A stretch of 64,000 nt of DNA, from contig JAXHMR010000010.1 in assembly GCA_034521225.1 (NCBI GenBank), positions 56,658 to 120,657 of the forward strand. The letters are read 5' to 3'. The notes under the pieces are model-generated. The model ran no database searches and was not told the DNA's origin. It was given only the letters and a program-made list of their open reading frames with translations. Origin of the DNA: Woeseia sp034521225 (lineage in GTDB: Bacteria > Pseudomonadota > Gammaproteobacteria > Steroidobacterales > Woeseiaceae). Made by a program: the position numbers and the translations under genes. Shown piece after piece: positions 30,886-40,212 of this stretch (position 1 is the stretch's first letter; each line of letters starts with the position of its first letter).

Positions 30886-33764
30886 ATGAAAAGAATGTTA
30901 ATCAACGCAACTCAGGAAGAAGAGTTGCGCATGGCGATGGTCGACGGCCAGCGCTTATACGACCTGAACATCGAACTGCCGTCCGGCGAACGTAAAAAAG
31001 CCAATATCTACAAAGGTAAAATTACCCGCATCGAGCCCAGCCTCGAAGCGTGTTTCGTCAATTATGGCGCGGATCGTCACGGCTTCCTGCCGCTGAAGGA
31101 AATCTCCAGTGAGTATTTCCTGAAGGACAGCGATTCCGGCAAGCCGAATATCAAGGATGTCCTGAGAGAAGGTCAGGACATCGTCGTGCAGATCGACAAG
31201 GAAGAACGCGGCAACCAGGGCGCCGCGCTGACGACGTTTGTCAGGCCCTGCGCCGGCCGCCTCCAGTGGTCCTGAAACCGAACAGAGCCACGCTCCGGCG
31301 GCGTTTCGCGGCGCATCGTCGGCGAGGATCGCGATGTCGCACGGCAAACGATGCGCGACGTCACAATTCCGGACGGAATGAGCGTTATAGTCCGCACCGC
31401 CGGCATCGATCGCACGACAGAGGAATTGACGTGGGATCTCGAGAACCTGCTGGCAGTCTGGGAGGCAATCAAGAACGTCGTTGTCGACCGCCCGTCCCCG
31501 TTCCTGATTTACCGTGAAAGCAATGCCGTTGTCCGCGCGCTGCGCGACTACCTGACGACCGATATTGGCGAGATACTGATCGACGACGAAGCGGCCTATG
31601 CGGAAGCGCGGGAGTTCGTCGAGCAGGTCATGCCGCATAACCTGCGCAAGCTGAAACTCTGACGACCCGGTGCCGCTGTTCACGCGCTACCAGATCGAGA
31701 CCCAGGATCGATTCAGCGTTTGCCGCGTGCCGTCCACCTGCCGTCGGGCGGCAGTCTGGTGGTCGACCATCCCGAAGCGCTGGTGTCGATGGGCATGGAC
31801 TCGGCACGCGCCACCAAGGGCGGCGACATCGAAGCCACGGCGCTGGACTACCGACCTCGAAGCAGACGATGAGATCTGGCCACGGCGGTTGCCGTTTTGC
31901 GCGACCTTGGTGGACTGATTGTCATCGACTTTATCGACATGGGACCGCAAAAGGCCCAGCGCGAAGTCGAGAACCGCCTGCGCGAAGCTGTCAAGCAGGA
32001 TCGGGCCCGCGTACAGATCGGCAAGATCTCGCGCTTCGGACTACTCGAGATGTCCCGGCAACGCCTGCGCCCGTCACTGGGCGAGTCCAGCTATTTGACC
32101 TGCCCGCGCTGCAGCGGCATTGGCACGATACGCAGCGTCGAGTCCCTGGCGCTCGCCATCCTGCGCATCATTGGCGAGGAAGCGCGCAAGGAACGCACGG
32201 CCAAAGTAATCGCGCAATTGCCGGTCGAAGTGGCAACCTACCTGCTGAATGAAAAGCGCGACTGGGTACAGAACCTCGAATCGCGGCACGACACACTGGT
32301 CATCCTCGTTGCGAATTCGTCGCTTGAGACACCGCACTACCGGATACGCCGGGTGCGCGACGACCAGGTCGAGTTTCCGGAGAATACCGGCAGCAGCTAC
32401 GCGTTGACTGAAATCGACGAAGAGCCGCTGGTTCCCGAAAGCCTTCAGGAGCAAAAACCGGCCGAGATGCCGGCCGTGACAACCGTCGTGCCGGCAACAC
32501 CTGCGCCGATCCGGAAGGTCGTTGAGAAAGAGAAAGGACCGGGCCTGTTCGCCCGCCTGTTTGGCCTGTTCGGATCGTCCGATGAAGGCGAAGACAAGAA
32601 GCCGAAGAAAGCACACAAGAGCGTCAAGAAGTCGCACAAAACCGCCGATGACCGCGGTAACCACCGCGGCGGCAAGCGACGCGCTGACAGCGACCGGGAC
32701 GCCGGCAAGGACGGCGGCCGCAAAAAGGGCGAGCGCAAAAAAGGCGGACAGAAGAAACGTGGCAAGAAGGGTGATAAGCCGGATGCACCGAAAGATAAAG
32801 CCGTCCAGGCCGATTCCGCGGAAGACAAAAGCACGAGGCGCGACAAGGATGCTGGCAAGCGGGATTCCACACGGGATACGCAGGGCCAGGCAGCCAGCGA
32901 AGAAAACCGCACTGACGGGCGCAAGACCAAGAAACGTCGCAGCCGCGGCGGACGACGCCGCCGCGCAAGAGCACCGAGAACGCGGAAGCGCGCAACAATG
33001 GCGAACAGCAGCAGGACGCTGCCCGGCCGGATTCAACCAAAGCCGAGAACGGGCAGACGCCGCTGCACCAAACCGGCAGCAAGCGCAGCAGAATGGCAAA
33101 CAGCCGAATCGCGATGCACGAACGGACCGTGAACCATCCTCTGGCGAAGGCCGCGGTGAATCGAGCCCGGTGACCCCTGCCGCGACAGCCACCACTGGTG
33201 ACGCTGCCAGGGTTGACCGCTCTGGCGATAAGCCGTCTGCAGCGGAGAAGCCGCAGGCACCCGAGGCACCGGAGCCAGGTGCGCCAGCCGGTGAGAAACA
33301 GCAGGCATCCGCTCCCAAAGAGCCAGTTGCGCCAGCTGCTGAAAAACCGCAGGCGCCCGCGCCCAGGGAGAAAGTTATGCCGGCCGCTGAAAAACCGCAG
33401 GCGCCCGCGTCCATGGAGGCAGGTACGCCGGCCACCGAGAAATCGCAAACGCCTGAGTCAGGGAAGGCAGGTGCGCCCGATGTCGCTCGCGATGAGCAGC
33501 GGCAAAAGGAGCCGCCTGTTACGAAAAGTGCGGGCGATGCCAAGCGTCCGCCGGCGCCGGCTGGTGACCCGGCACCAAAAGAAGCGGCGGACGACAATAA
33601 GCCGGCGGCCACGAAAGCTGACAAGAAGCCGGCCGAAGCACAGTCGGACAGCACCAACGGCAGCAAGCCGAAAGGACGCCTGTTGCCCTGGGAACCGGCT
33701 GCGCCACCGCCGTCAAGCACGGCTGGCTCATCGGATTCCGGCAAAGCTTCGAGGCCAGCGCTAA
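30886..33764 (+). CDS. rne: Ribonuclease E (multiple frameshifts; 3' end uncertain)
   Basis: Essential endoribonuclease and degradosome scaffold. MKRMLINATQEEELRMAMVDGQRLYDLNIE at 30886 is the family start. The S1 domain (KANIYKGKITRIEPSLEACFVNYG) and the catalytic region are split over several frames between 31235 and 31900; ENLLAVWEAI, PFLIYRESNAVVRALRDY, LIVIDFIDMGPQKAQREVENRL and FGLLEMSRQRLRPSL are readable. The Zn-link is CPRCSGIGTIR. A very long basic/acidic, low-complexity tail contains Lys/Arg clusters and Pro/Ala/Glu repeats (PAAEKPQAPA). The stop is uncertain: a TAA at 33762-33764 is reachable after an indel, while the longest frame would run to 34090 across the phosphatase gene. 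Confidence 0.93.
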
Positions 33765-33788
33765 TAGCCTGGTTAAGTCGGGTGCCGG

Positions 33789-34296
33789 CTATGTCGACCG
33801 CGACGAGTGCCGTTGCAATTCGTGGGTCACCTCGTTCAGCAACCCGCGCGCCGCTGCCTCGACGAGGTCCAGTACACGCTCGAAGCCCGCGGCACCGCCG
33901 TAATACGGGTCCGGTACCTCGGTCTCGGAAGAATCCGTGTAGGAGAGGAACAGGCGCAACTTGTTGTGATGCGCCTCGGGTGCGTGTTCCTGAAGTATGC
34001 GCAGATTGTCGTTGTCCATCGCCAGCAGCAGGTCAAATCGCTCAAAGTCCTCGGCCCCAACGCGCCGCGCCCGGATGCCATCCAGGCTGAAGCCCCGCCG
34101 GCCAGCCGCCTCGGCCGCCCGCCGGTCTGCCGGCTCATTGACGTGATACGCGTGCGTGCCCGCCGAATCAATCGGGATCTGCTCCGCCAGACCGGCGTCA
34201 GCAACCAGCTTGCGGAACACTCCCTCCGCTGTCGGTGAACGGCAGATATTGCCATACACGAATGAAAAGTACGCTGATCTTTTTGTCTGAATCCAT
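33789..34296 (-). CDS. Low-molecular-weight protein tyrosine phosphatase (frameshift in the P-loop)
   Basis: Starts at ATG 34296 (MDSDKKISVLF). The catalytic P-loop C(X)5R is damaged by an indel near 34255: the raw frame reads VYGNICRSPTAEGVF instead of the expected V-C-M-GNICRSP. The rest is conserved: DSAGTHAYHVNEPADRRA, RARRVGAEDFERFDLLLAMD and VPDPYYGGAAGFERVLDLVE with the catalytic Asp in DPYYGG. About 165 aa. If the sequence were correct the enzyme would lack its nucleophilic Cys, but the indel is more likely an assembly error. Convergent with rne. Confidence 0.9.
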
Positions 34297-34542
34297 AAGC
34301 AGATCTTTTCAATACATTTTTCGTCGCAGTACGCCCCACTAAATCCGGGGACGCCAGGCGCGAGTTGTGGCCGGAGCTGTACCCGGACGGGCTGCGACAG
34401 ATATTATCAGGAAATACAAATAAAACCGCCTCGACGAAGTGCTTCTCGCTCGATCCAGACGGCGTGGCGACCAGTTCAAATCGGGGGCTGCTTTATCCTG
34501 TCCCGCTACTTCCAAAGCGTCTTCGCCTCAAGCAGGTTAGCT

Positions 34543-36213
34543 CTACCAGCAGTAGTTACCGTCAGCGGGTCGCAAAGGAATCGAAAAGTCGCGTTTATAC
34601 TGCCGGCCATTTGCCGTCATTTCTGCGGATTTAACACGAATGCGCTCCCGGAATGCTTCGAGTACCGCGGCATGATCCTCCACATCCACCAGATTCAGCC
34701 GTTCCTCCGGATCACTGACAAGATGAAACAATTGCTCAAAAATTGGCTGCTGGCCGGAGAAATCCAGATCCTCCTCGGTGTAAGGACAGCCCCGTGACTC
34801 AAGGTAGCGGACATATTTCCACTCCTGCGTTCGCAGCGCCTCGATGAACGGATTGCCTTCGGCAACAGTGAGACTCTCCAGAAACACCTGCTCACGCGGG
34901 GGATTTTCTGCGTTGAGGTCCCTGCCCTGCATTTGCTGTGGTATCGCCACCCCGGCATAAGCCAATATCGTTGCAGGCACATCGATGCTGAGCACCAGGT
35001 CCTGTTTCACACGGTCAGCGTCACCGGCGGGGCGCCTGGGATCGTAAATGACCAACGGTATCTTCGCCACCAGATCGTACAGCAGCGCTTTCCCGCCGGT
35101 ACCGTACTCGCCGTTTAGCAGGCCATGATCGCTGGAGAAAATGATGATCGTATTTTCGTCAAGACCCAGGCGCTCGAGTTCCGCCACAAGCCTGCCTACG
35201 ACATGGTCGACACCGGTAATAGTCTGGTAGTAGCGCACGAGATGCTCGGGCTGAAGATCAGCATCGTAGTTATACGCATACCATTGCTGGCGAGCCTGGT
35301 GATCGATCACACCTTTGGGGACGAACCTGTAGGGGTCACGGCCGGTATCCGGCGAGATTCCGATTGTTCCGTCTCTGTACAGCGAATCGTATATCGGATG
35401 CCCGGCCAGGCGCGGGTTTGAGTTGGCGGGATACCCCATGACACGGCACGCATAACTGTCACAATCGGAATCCGCGCCCTCGGTATACATCGAAGACACG
35501 ACAGAATTGTGCGGTGCGGAGAAGCTGACTGAGAGGTTGAAGGGCACGTTTTCCGGGCGCTCATGCAGAAAGTTCTCGATGAACTCACCCATGATCTCTG
35601 TCGTGATGTCATGCTTGGCATCCTGGTAAATTGCCCCATCAGGATTGTTGACCATATCTTTGGGGAAGAATGACAGCCAGCCATCGTGCGCCCGCCAATA
35701 ATCGAACTTGGATTCGGCGCTGCCAGCGAACGAGTAATACTGAACGCCAAACTTGCCTATAAATCCGGTGTAATAACCGGCCTCTCTCAGCAGCGCAGGG
35801 TACGTCTGCGACCATTGTGCTTCTGAAACCTCGTAGGGCGAGTTAAAGCCAAGACCATTGGTGCGCTCGTATTGTCCGGACAGCAATGCGAAACGACTCG
35901 GGGCGCAGATAGGCTGAACGGTGAACGCGTTGTTGTAGCGCACACCGCTTCTCGCCAGCTGATCAATATTGGGGGTTTGTAATTCCGTGTTGCCGGTAAT
36001 CGACAGTGTATCCGCGCGCTGATCATCAGTGAGCAGGAAGATAATATTGGGCCGCTCGACGGATGCCGATGTCGAGAGTTGCTTCGCAGCGTCTGCCTCG
36101 GGGACCGGCTCCGCCGTGCAGGCGCAGGCACACATCGCGGCCGCAATAGCGGCGATGCTTCTACATCTGGCGCCGCCACGACGGCATGCCGCGACACTAC
36201 TGCGCATATTCAT
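34543..36213 (-). CDS. Sulfatase-family lipoprotein
   Basis: A 556-aa alkaline-phosphatase-superfamily sulfatase. The signal peptide ends in a Cys cluster (MCACACTAEP) that fits a lipobox, with Cys30 or Cys32 lipidated. Metal ligands TDDQR (62-66) and SSDHG are present. The formylglycine motif C103-A-P-S-R is intact, so it would need a formylglycine-generating enzyme elsewhere. It is intact. It lies 39 bp downstream of the TonB receptor gene in the same direction, suggesting one operon that imports and desulfates an organic sulfate. Codon use looks less GC-rich than in the envelope operon. Confidence 0.93.
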   Translation of the reverse strand: MNMRSSVAACRRGGARCRSIAAIAAAMCACACTAEPVPEADAAKQLSTSASVERPNIIFLLTDDQRADTLSITGNTELQTPNIDQLARSGVRYNNAFTVQPICAPSRFALLSGQYERTNGLGFNSPYEVSEAQWSQTYPALLREAGYYTGFIGKFGVQYYSFAGSAESKFDYWRAHDGWLSFFPKDMVNNPDGAIYQDAKHDITTEIMGEFIENFLHERPENVPFNLSVSFSAPHNSVVSSMYTEGADSDCDSYACRVMGYPANSNPRLAGHPIYDSLYRDGTIGISPDTGRDPYRFVPKGVIDHQARQQWYAYNYDADLQPEHLVRYYQTITGVDHVVGRLVAELERLGLDENTIIIFSSDHGLLNGEYGTGGKALLYDLVAKIPLVIYDPRRPAGDADRVKQDLVLSIDVPATILAYAGVAIPQQMQGRDLNAENPPREQVFLESLTVAEGNPFIEALRTQEWKYVRYLESRGCPYTEEDLDFSGQQPIFEQLFHLVSDPEERLNLVDVEDHAAVLEAFRERIRVKSAEMTANGRQYKRDFSIPLRPADGNYCW

Positions 36214-36252
36214 GCGCCGTCAGCCACTCGGAACAAGCAAGACAGTTACCGG

Positions 36253-38510
36253 CTAGAAGCTCCAGGAGCCCTCGATTCCCCAGACGCGCGGCTCATTGGT
36301 GTAAGCCAGAAGGTTGGCGAAATCGATACCGCCCAGAACGTTTTCCTCGTCGGTAATGTTGCGCACGAAGAAACCGACATGGTAATTCTTCTCCCGATTC
36401 CGGTAACCGAATTTGAGGCCACCTTCGAACTGCGTATCCGTGGTGTACTCAATACTCTCATACAGGAAATCATTGGTCTCACCGCGGAATTTCCAGTCAG
36501 AGAATGCATACAGCTCGGCGTTGCCACCGTTCAGAGGATAGGCATAGTCAATCTCAAAGTTGGCTGTCCACTCCGGCGCATGCTGGAACGGATTGCCGTC
36601 GATCAGCGCCAGGCCATTGGCATTCAGCGGGTCGGTGACTGTGCAAAGTCCGGAACCACAGGGAGCGACTGCCAATGTCGAGTCGTTGATCTCCGTCTTG
36701 TTGTAACCGAAGCCGCCAGACAGGACGAGGTTATCGAGCGCGATGTATTCGATCTCAAATTCAACACCGTAGCCGGTGCCTTCGTCACCATTCAGGAGCG
36801 TGGTTGAATTGCTCGCACCACCCACCGCAGTTAGCTGAATATCGTCAACGACGTAGTAAAACGCCGCTGTGTTGAATCGCAAGCGGTCGTACTGAGCCTT
36901 ATAACCAATTTCGTAGGAAAGGATGGTTTCCGAGTCAGCCGTGGTGACTTCCGGATCGTCTTCAAGACGGTCCTGAATGGTTGGCGCGCGGAAGCCCGTG
37001 GCGATGCGGCCGTAGATCTGGCCCTCGGCGCTCGAAGCATAAGAAAATGCCAGATCCCAGCTGACATTTTCGTCCTGCAGATTGATCGGTGCCAGCGTTT
37101 CTGACGGGACGCCATTGGCATAACGAATGTTGATTGCATCCTTTTCGTCATCGGTATAACGCACGCCGGCGGTCACCGTGAAGTCTTTTCATCGACGTCA
37201 TAGCTGCCCTGGCCGAAGAAGGCGATAGCCGTGTTTTCGATTTGTGCCGTCGACCCGGGCCGGAACTCCGTGGCGCCCGCGCTCTGATTCAAAGCGATGC
37301 CGAAGAAATCATCCCTGAAGTAAAAGGTGCCGACCTGGAAGTTCATCGGGCCATCAAAGTTACTCGCGAGGCGCAGCTCCTGGGTAAGCTGCTCCACGTC
37401 AATGGTATTGCCCGTATCGACGTTTACCACAAACGGTGAAGCGGCCGGGTTGAACGGCGTGCTGGGCGGGCCCGACGGAATACCGCCGCAAGTGAACAGG
37501 CAACCAAAACCGCCATCAATATCGCCACGAGCTGATCGGTGAGTAATGTCCTGATAGGATGTGATGGACGTCAGCGTGTAGTCGCCCACATTCCAGTCCA
37601 CTGTCAACGTGGTGCCGTGGGTCTCGAGCCGCCCCTTGTTGCCTTCACCGCCATCAAAAAACACGGTGTCGCGATCGAAATTGCTATTCAGATTGTTGCT
37701 GCCCTGGCTGAGTACGTTGGCGCGGAACAAGGTGGTCGTACTGTCCGAATCCTGGCGCTGGTGCATGAGCCAGGCCTTCAGATCGTCATTGGGTGTCCAC
37801 TCCAGCTGGACGCGAGCGGCTGCAACATTATAACCACCGAGCGCGTCGCTTTCGCCCGTGAAACCATTGTCGACCCAGTCGGAACGGTTCTGCGACAGCA
37901 CCGACACCCGACCGGTCAACGTATCCTCGACGATCGTGCCGCCGAGAGCAGCTTCGCCGTTGAATGTGCCGAGATTACCTGCCGAAAGATTAACGTAGCC
38001 TTCCGTCTCTGCGGTGGGACGTTTCGTATTTACCTTGACGATACCCGCTGTGGTATTGCGCCCGAACAGCGTTCCCTGAGGCCCGCGAATGATTTCGACG
38101 CTTGCCATATCGAATAGCGGAAATGCTTTCAACGACGCCTTCTCCATAGGGACCTCGTCAAAAACCAGCGAAACGGGTTGTGAAGCCGAGTTGGTAAAGT
38201 CTGCATTACCCAGGCCACGCAAGTAGAAACGCGGTGCCAGGCGGCCGTTTGACGTCTCGATATACAAACCCGGTGCAGCACCGGAAAGTGCGAGGATGTC
38301 GTCGCCGCTGGCGAACCTCGCATTCAGCCGATCCCCGGACATGCTGGTGATCGAAATCGGGACGTCCTGGATATTCTCAGCGCGGCGTTGTGCGGTGACA
38401 ACGATTTCTTCAAGCGTCACCTGTGCCTGTATGATTGGGCTCGCCAACAAGCAGGCTACTGCGGTTAGGCCCAGGATCCCGGATGAATCGTGCGGCAGTC
38501 GTCTAAACAT
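36253..38510 (-). CDS. TonB-dependent outer-membrane receptor (one frameshift)
   Basis: About 752 aa. Signal peptide, then the TonB-box-like VTLEEIVVTAQRRAENIQDVPISI, a plug domain (FYLRGLGNADFTNSASQPVSLVFDEV, VEIIRGPQGTLFGRNTTAGIVKVNTKRP), and a long beta-barrel ending GIEGSWSF with the C-terminal Phe typical of barrel proteins. An indel near 37175-37190 splits plug/early barrel from late barrel. The GRNTTAG form is common in receptors of gammaproteobacterial carbohydrate and steroid-type loci. It is followed by a sulfatase gene in the same operon. The ligand is unknown. Confidence 0.93.
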
Positions 38511-38585
38511 TGCTGATCCTCGCTTGAGACGCTTTAGTATCGGTTACCATCCGCGAGACTATACAAAAGTTTCAGAGCTCATAAT

Positions 38586-38626
38586 AGCGAAAACCTATGT
38601 CGTGGCGAAAATGATACGTTTTCGCT
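38586..38626. promoter_or_regulatory. Inverted repeat in the TonB receptor/PhoD divergent promoter region
   Basis: A perfect 9-bp inverted repeat, AGCGAAAAC (38586-38594) and GTTTTCGCT (38618-38626), with a third direct CGAAAA half-site at 38606-38611 between them. It lies in the 146-bp space between two divergently read genes, so it is a candidate operator. No regulator gene was recognised nearby. Confidence 0.5.
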
Positions 38627-38656
38627 GTTGCGATGAATTTGCCGGGCAGGTACAGC

Positions 38657-40212
38657 ATGGACAGACGACAGTTTCTTCGTAACGCGCTGATAGGCTTAAG
38701 CGCCACACAGCTGGCATCTCAGGCAGCCGCAGGGGTTGGGTTTGCCCGCAATCCTTTTGCGCTGGGTGTTGCATCCGGCGATATCACCGACAGCTCAGCG
38801 GTTTTGTGGACGCGACTTGCACCCGAGCCGGAGGAAGCCAATGGTGGAATGCCTGACGCGAGTATCCCGGTGCACTGGGAATTGTCTCTCCGCCGGGATA
38901 TGTCCCGCGTCATACGTCGCGGACAAGCGGTTGCTGCTGCGGGGCTGGGTCATTCGGTTCATGTAGAGCTGGATGGCCTGGAACCGAACCGTGAGTATCG
39001 GTATCGGTTCAGTGCGGGCGGCTGCGAGTCGCACATCGGCCGTAACCCGGACCCTGCCCGGCAAATACGACGCGATCCAAAGGGTACGTTTCGGTCACCG
39101 CCTCGTGCCAGAACTACAGCCACGGGTTCTTCGTCGCTTATCAGCATATGGTCCGCGACAACCCGGATTTTGTCATCCATCTTGGCGACTACATCTACGA
39201 CACGTCCTTCGGCGAGACCTTTCGCAAACAGCGAGACAGAGCAACAGCCGACGACACTGGACGACTTCCGTCGCCGGCACGCACTCTACAAGACTGACCG
39301 ATGCTTGCAACAGGCACATGCAGCGCTGCCTTTTTTCATGACCATCGACAATCACGACGCCATCGAAGACAACGATCCCGGAGAAGTCGGCAATCCGGGC
39401 CGCCGCCTACCAGGCGTGGTACGAACATATGCCGGTGCGTGGCTGACGATGCGATCGGCGCAAACCGCTTTGATATTCACCGACGGATCTCGCTGGGCGA
39501 TATCGCACAGATTTGCATGCTGGACTCACGGCAATTCCGCGACAAGCGAGAATTGTGCAGCGACGACTACGACCCGACCTACGGATTCGGCAATTACCGC
39601 GAGCGTTGCGAGGACATCTTCGCTGAAGATCGCAGCATGCTGGGCACAGCTCAGGAGCGCTGGCTTACGGAAAGCCTGACCAGCAATCACGCCGCATGGA
39701 ATGTCATCGCCTCACCGGGGCCGTTTCTGCCATTCTCTTACCAGGTGGGCGGCAAGGACCTGCGCTACATCGGCGCCTGGGACGCCTACCCCGCAAACCG
39801 GCAACGGGTTGCCCGGGCGCTGGAGCGGGCCAGGTCAGGCCATCCAATTATACTGAGTGGCGATGTACATTCGTTCTGGACGCTGGACGGTACGCGGACA
39901 ATGCAGGCCGATGAACGTTTCCCGGTTATCGAGTTCGTCACCTCGTCGATAAGCGCAAACTGGCCACCGGCGTTGGCCCAGCCAGTTACCGATAACCTGC
40001 CGAATAATCCGCAGGTGACTTTTTATGACCCCGCACACCGCGGCTACCTGCTGCATGACGTCACCGCGGAAGAATGGCAGACCACGGCACGTGGTATTGA
40101 CGACGTGCATGAAAAACAATCAGGAATACGCAGCCTTGCACACTTTACGGTTACTCATGGCAAGGCCGGCGTAACGCGGACCGCCCCATGCGCGCAATCA
40201 CCGCGCTTGTAG
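38657..40212 (+). CDS. PhoD-type phosphodiesterase/alkaline phosphatase (Tat-exported, frameshifted)
   Basis: Tat signal MDRRQFLRNALIGLSA at ATG 38657. The N-terminal Ig-like domain starts NPFALGVASGDITDSSAVLWTRLAPE. The catalytic domain is split by at least four indels between 39030 and 39460; readable pieces are SCQNYSHGFFVAYQHM, NPDFVIHLGDYIYD (metal-binding GDYIYD), TIDNHDAIEDND, AAYQAWYEHMPVR and, after 39460, FDIHRRISLGDIAQICMLDSRQFRDK. ILSGDVHSFW is the last metal motif. The 3' end overlaps the start of the multihaem cytochrome gene by 25 bp. PhoD enzymes hydrolyse phosphate mono- or diesters with Fe/Ca. Confidence 0.9.

Noticed and set aside
32074..33744. Leftward frame of about 556 codons rich in Ala/Ser/Gly
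   Set aside because: It is the antisense of the RNase E low-complexity tail, and its composition mirrors that repeat region.
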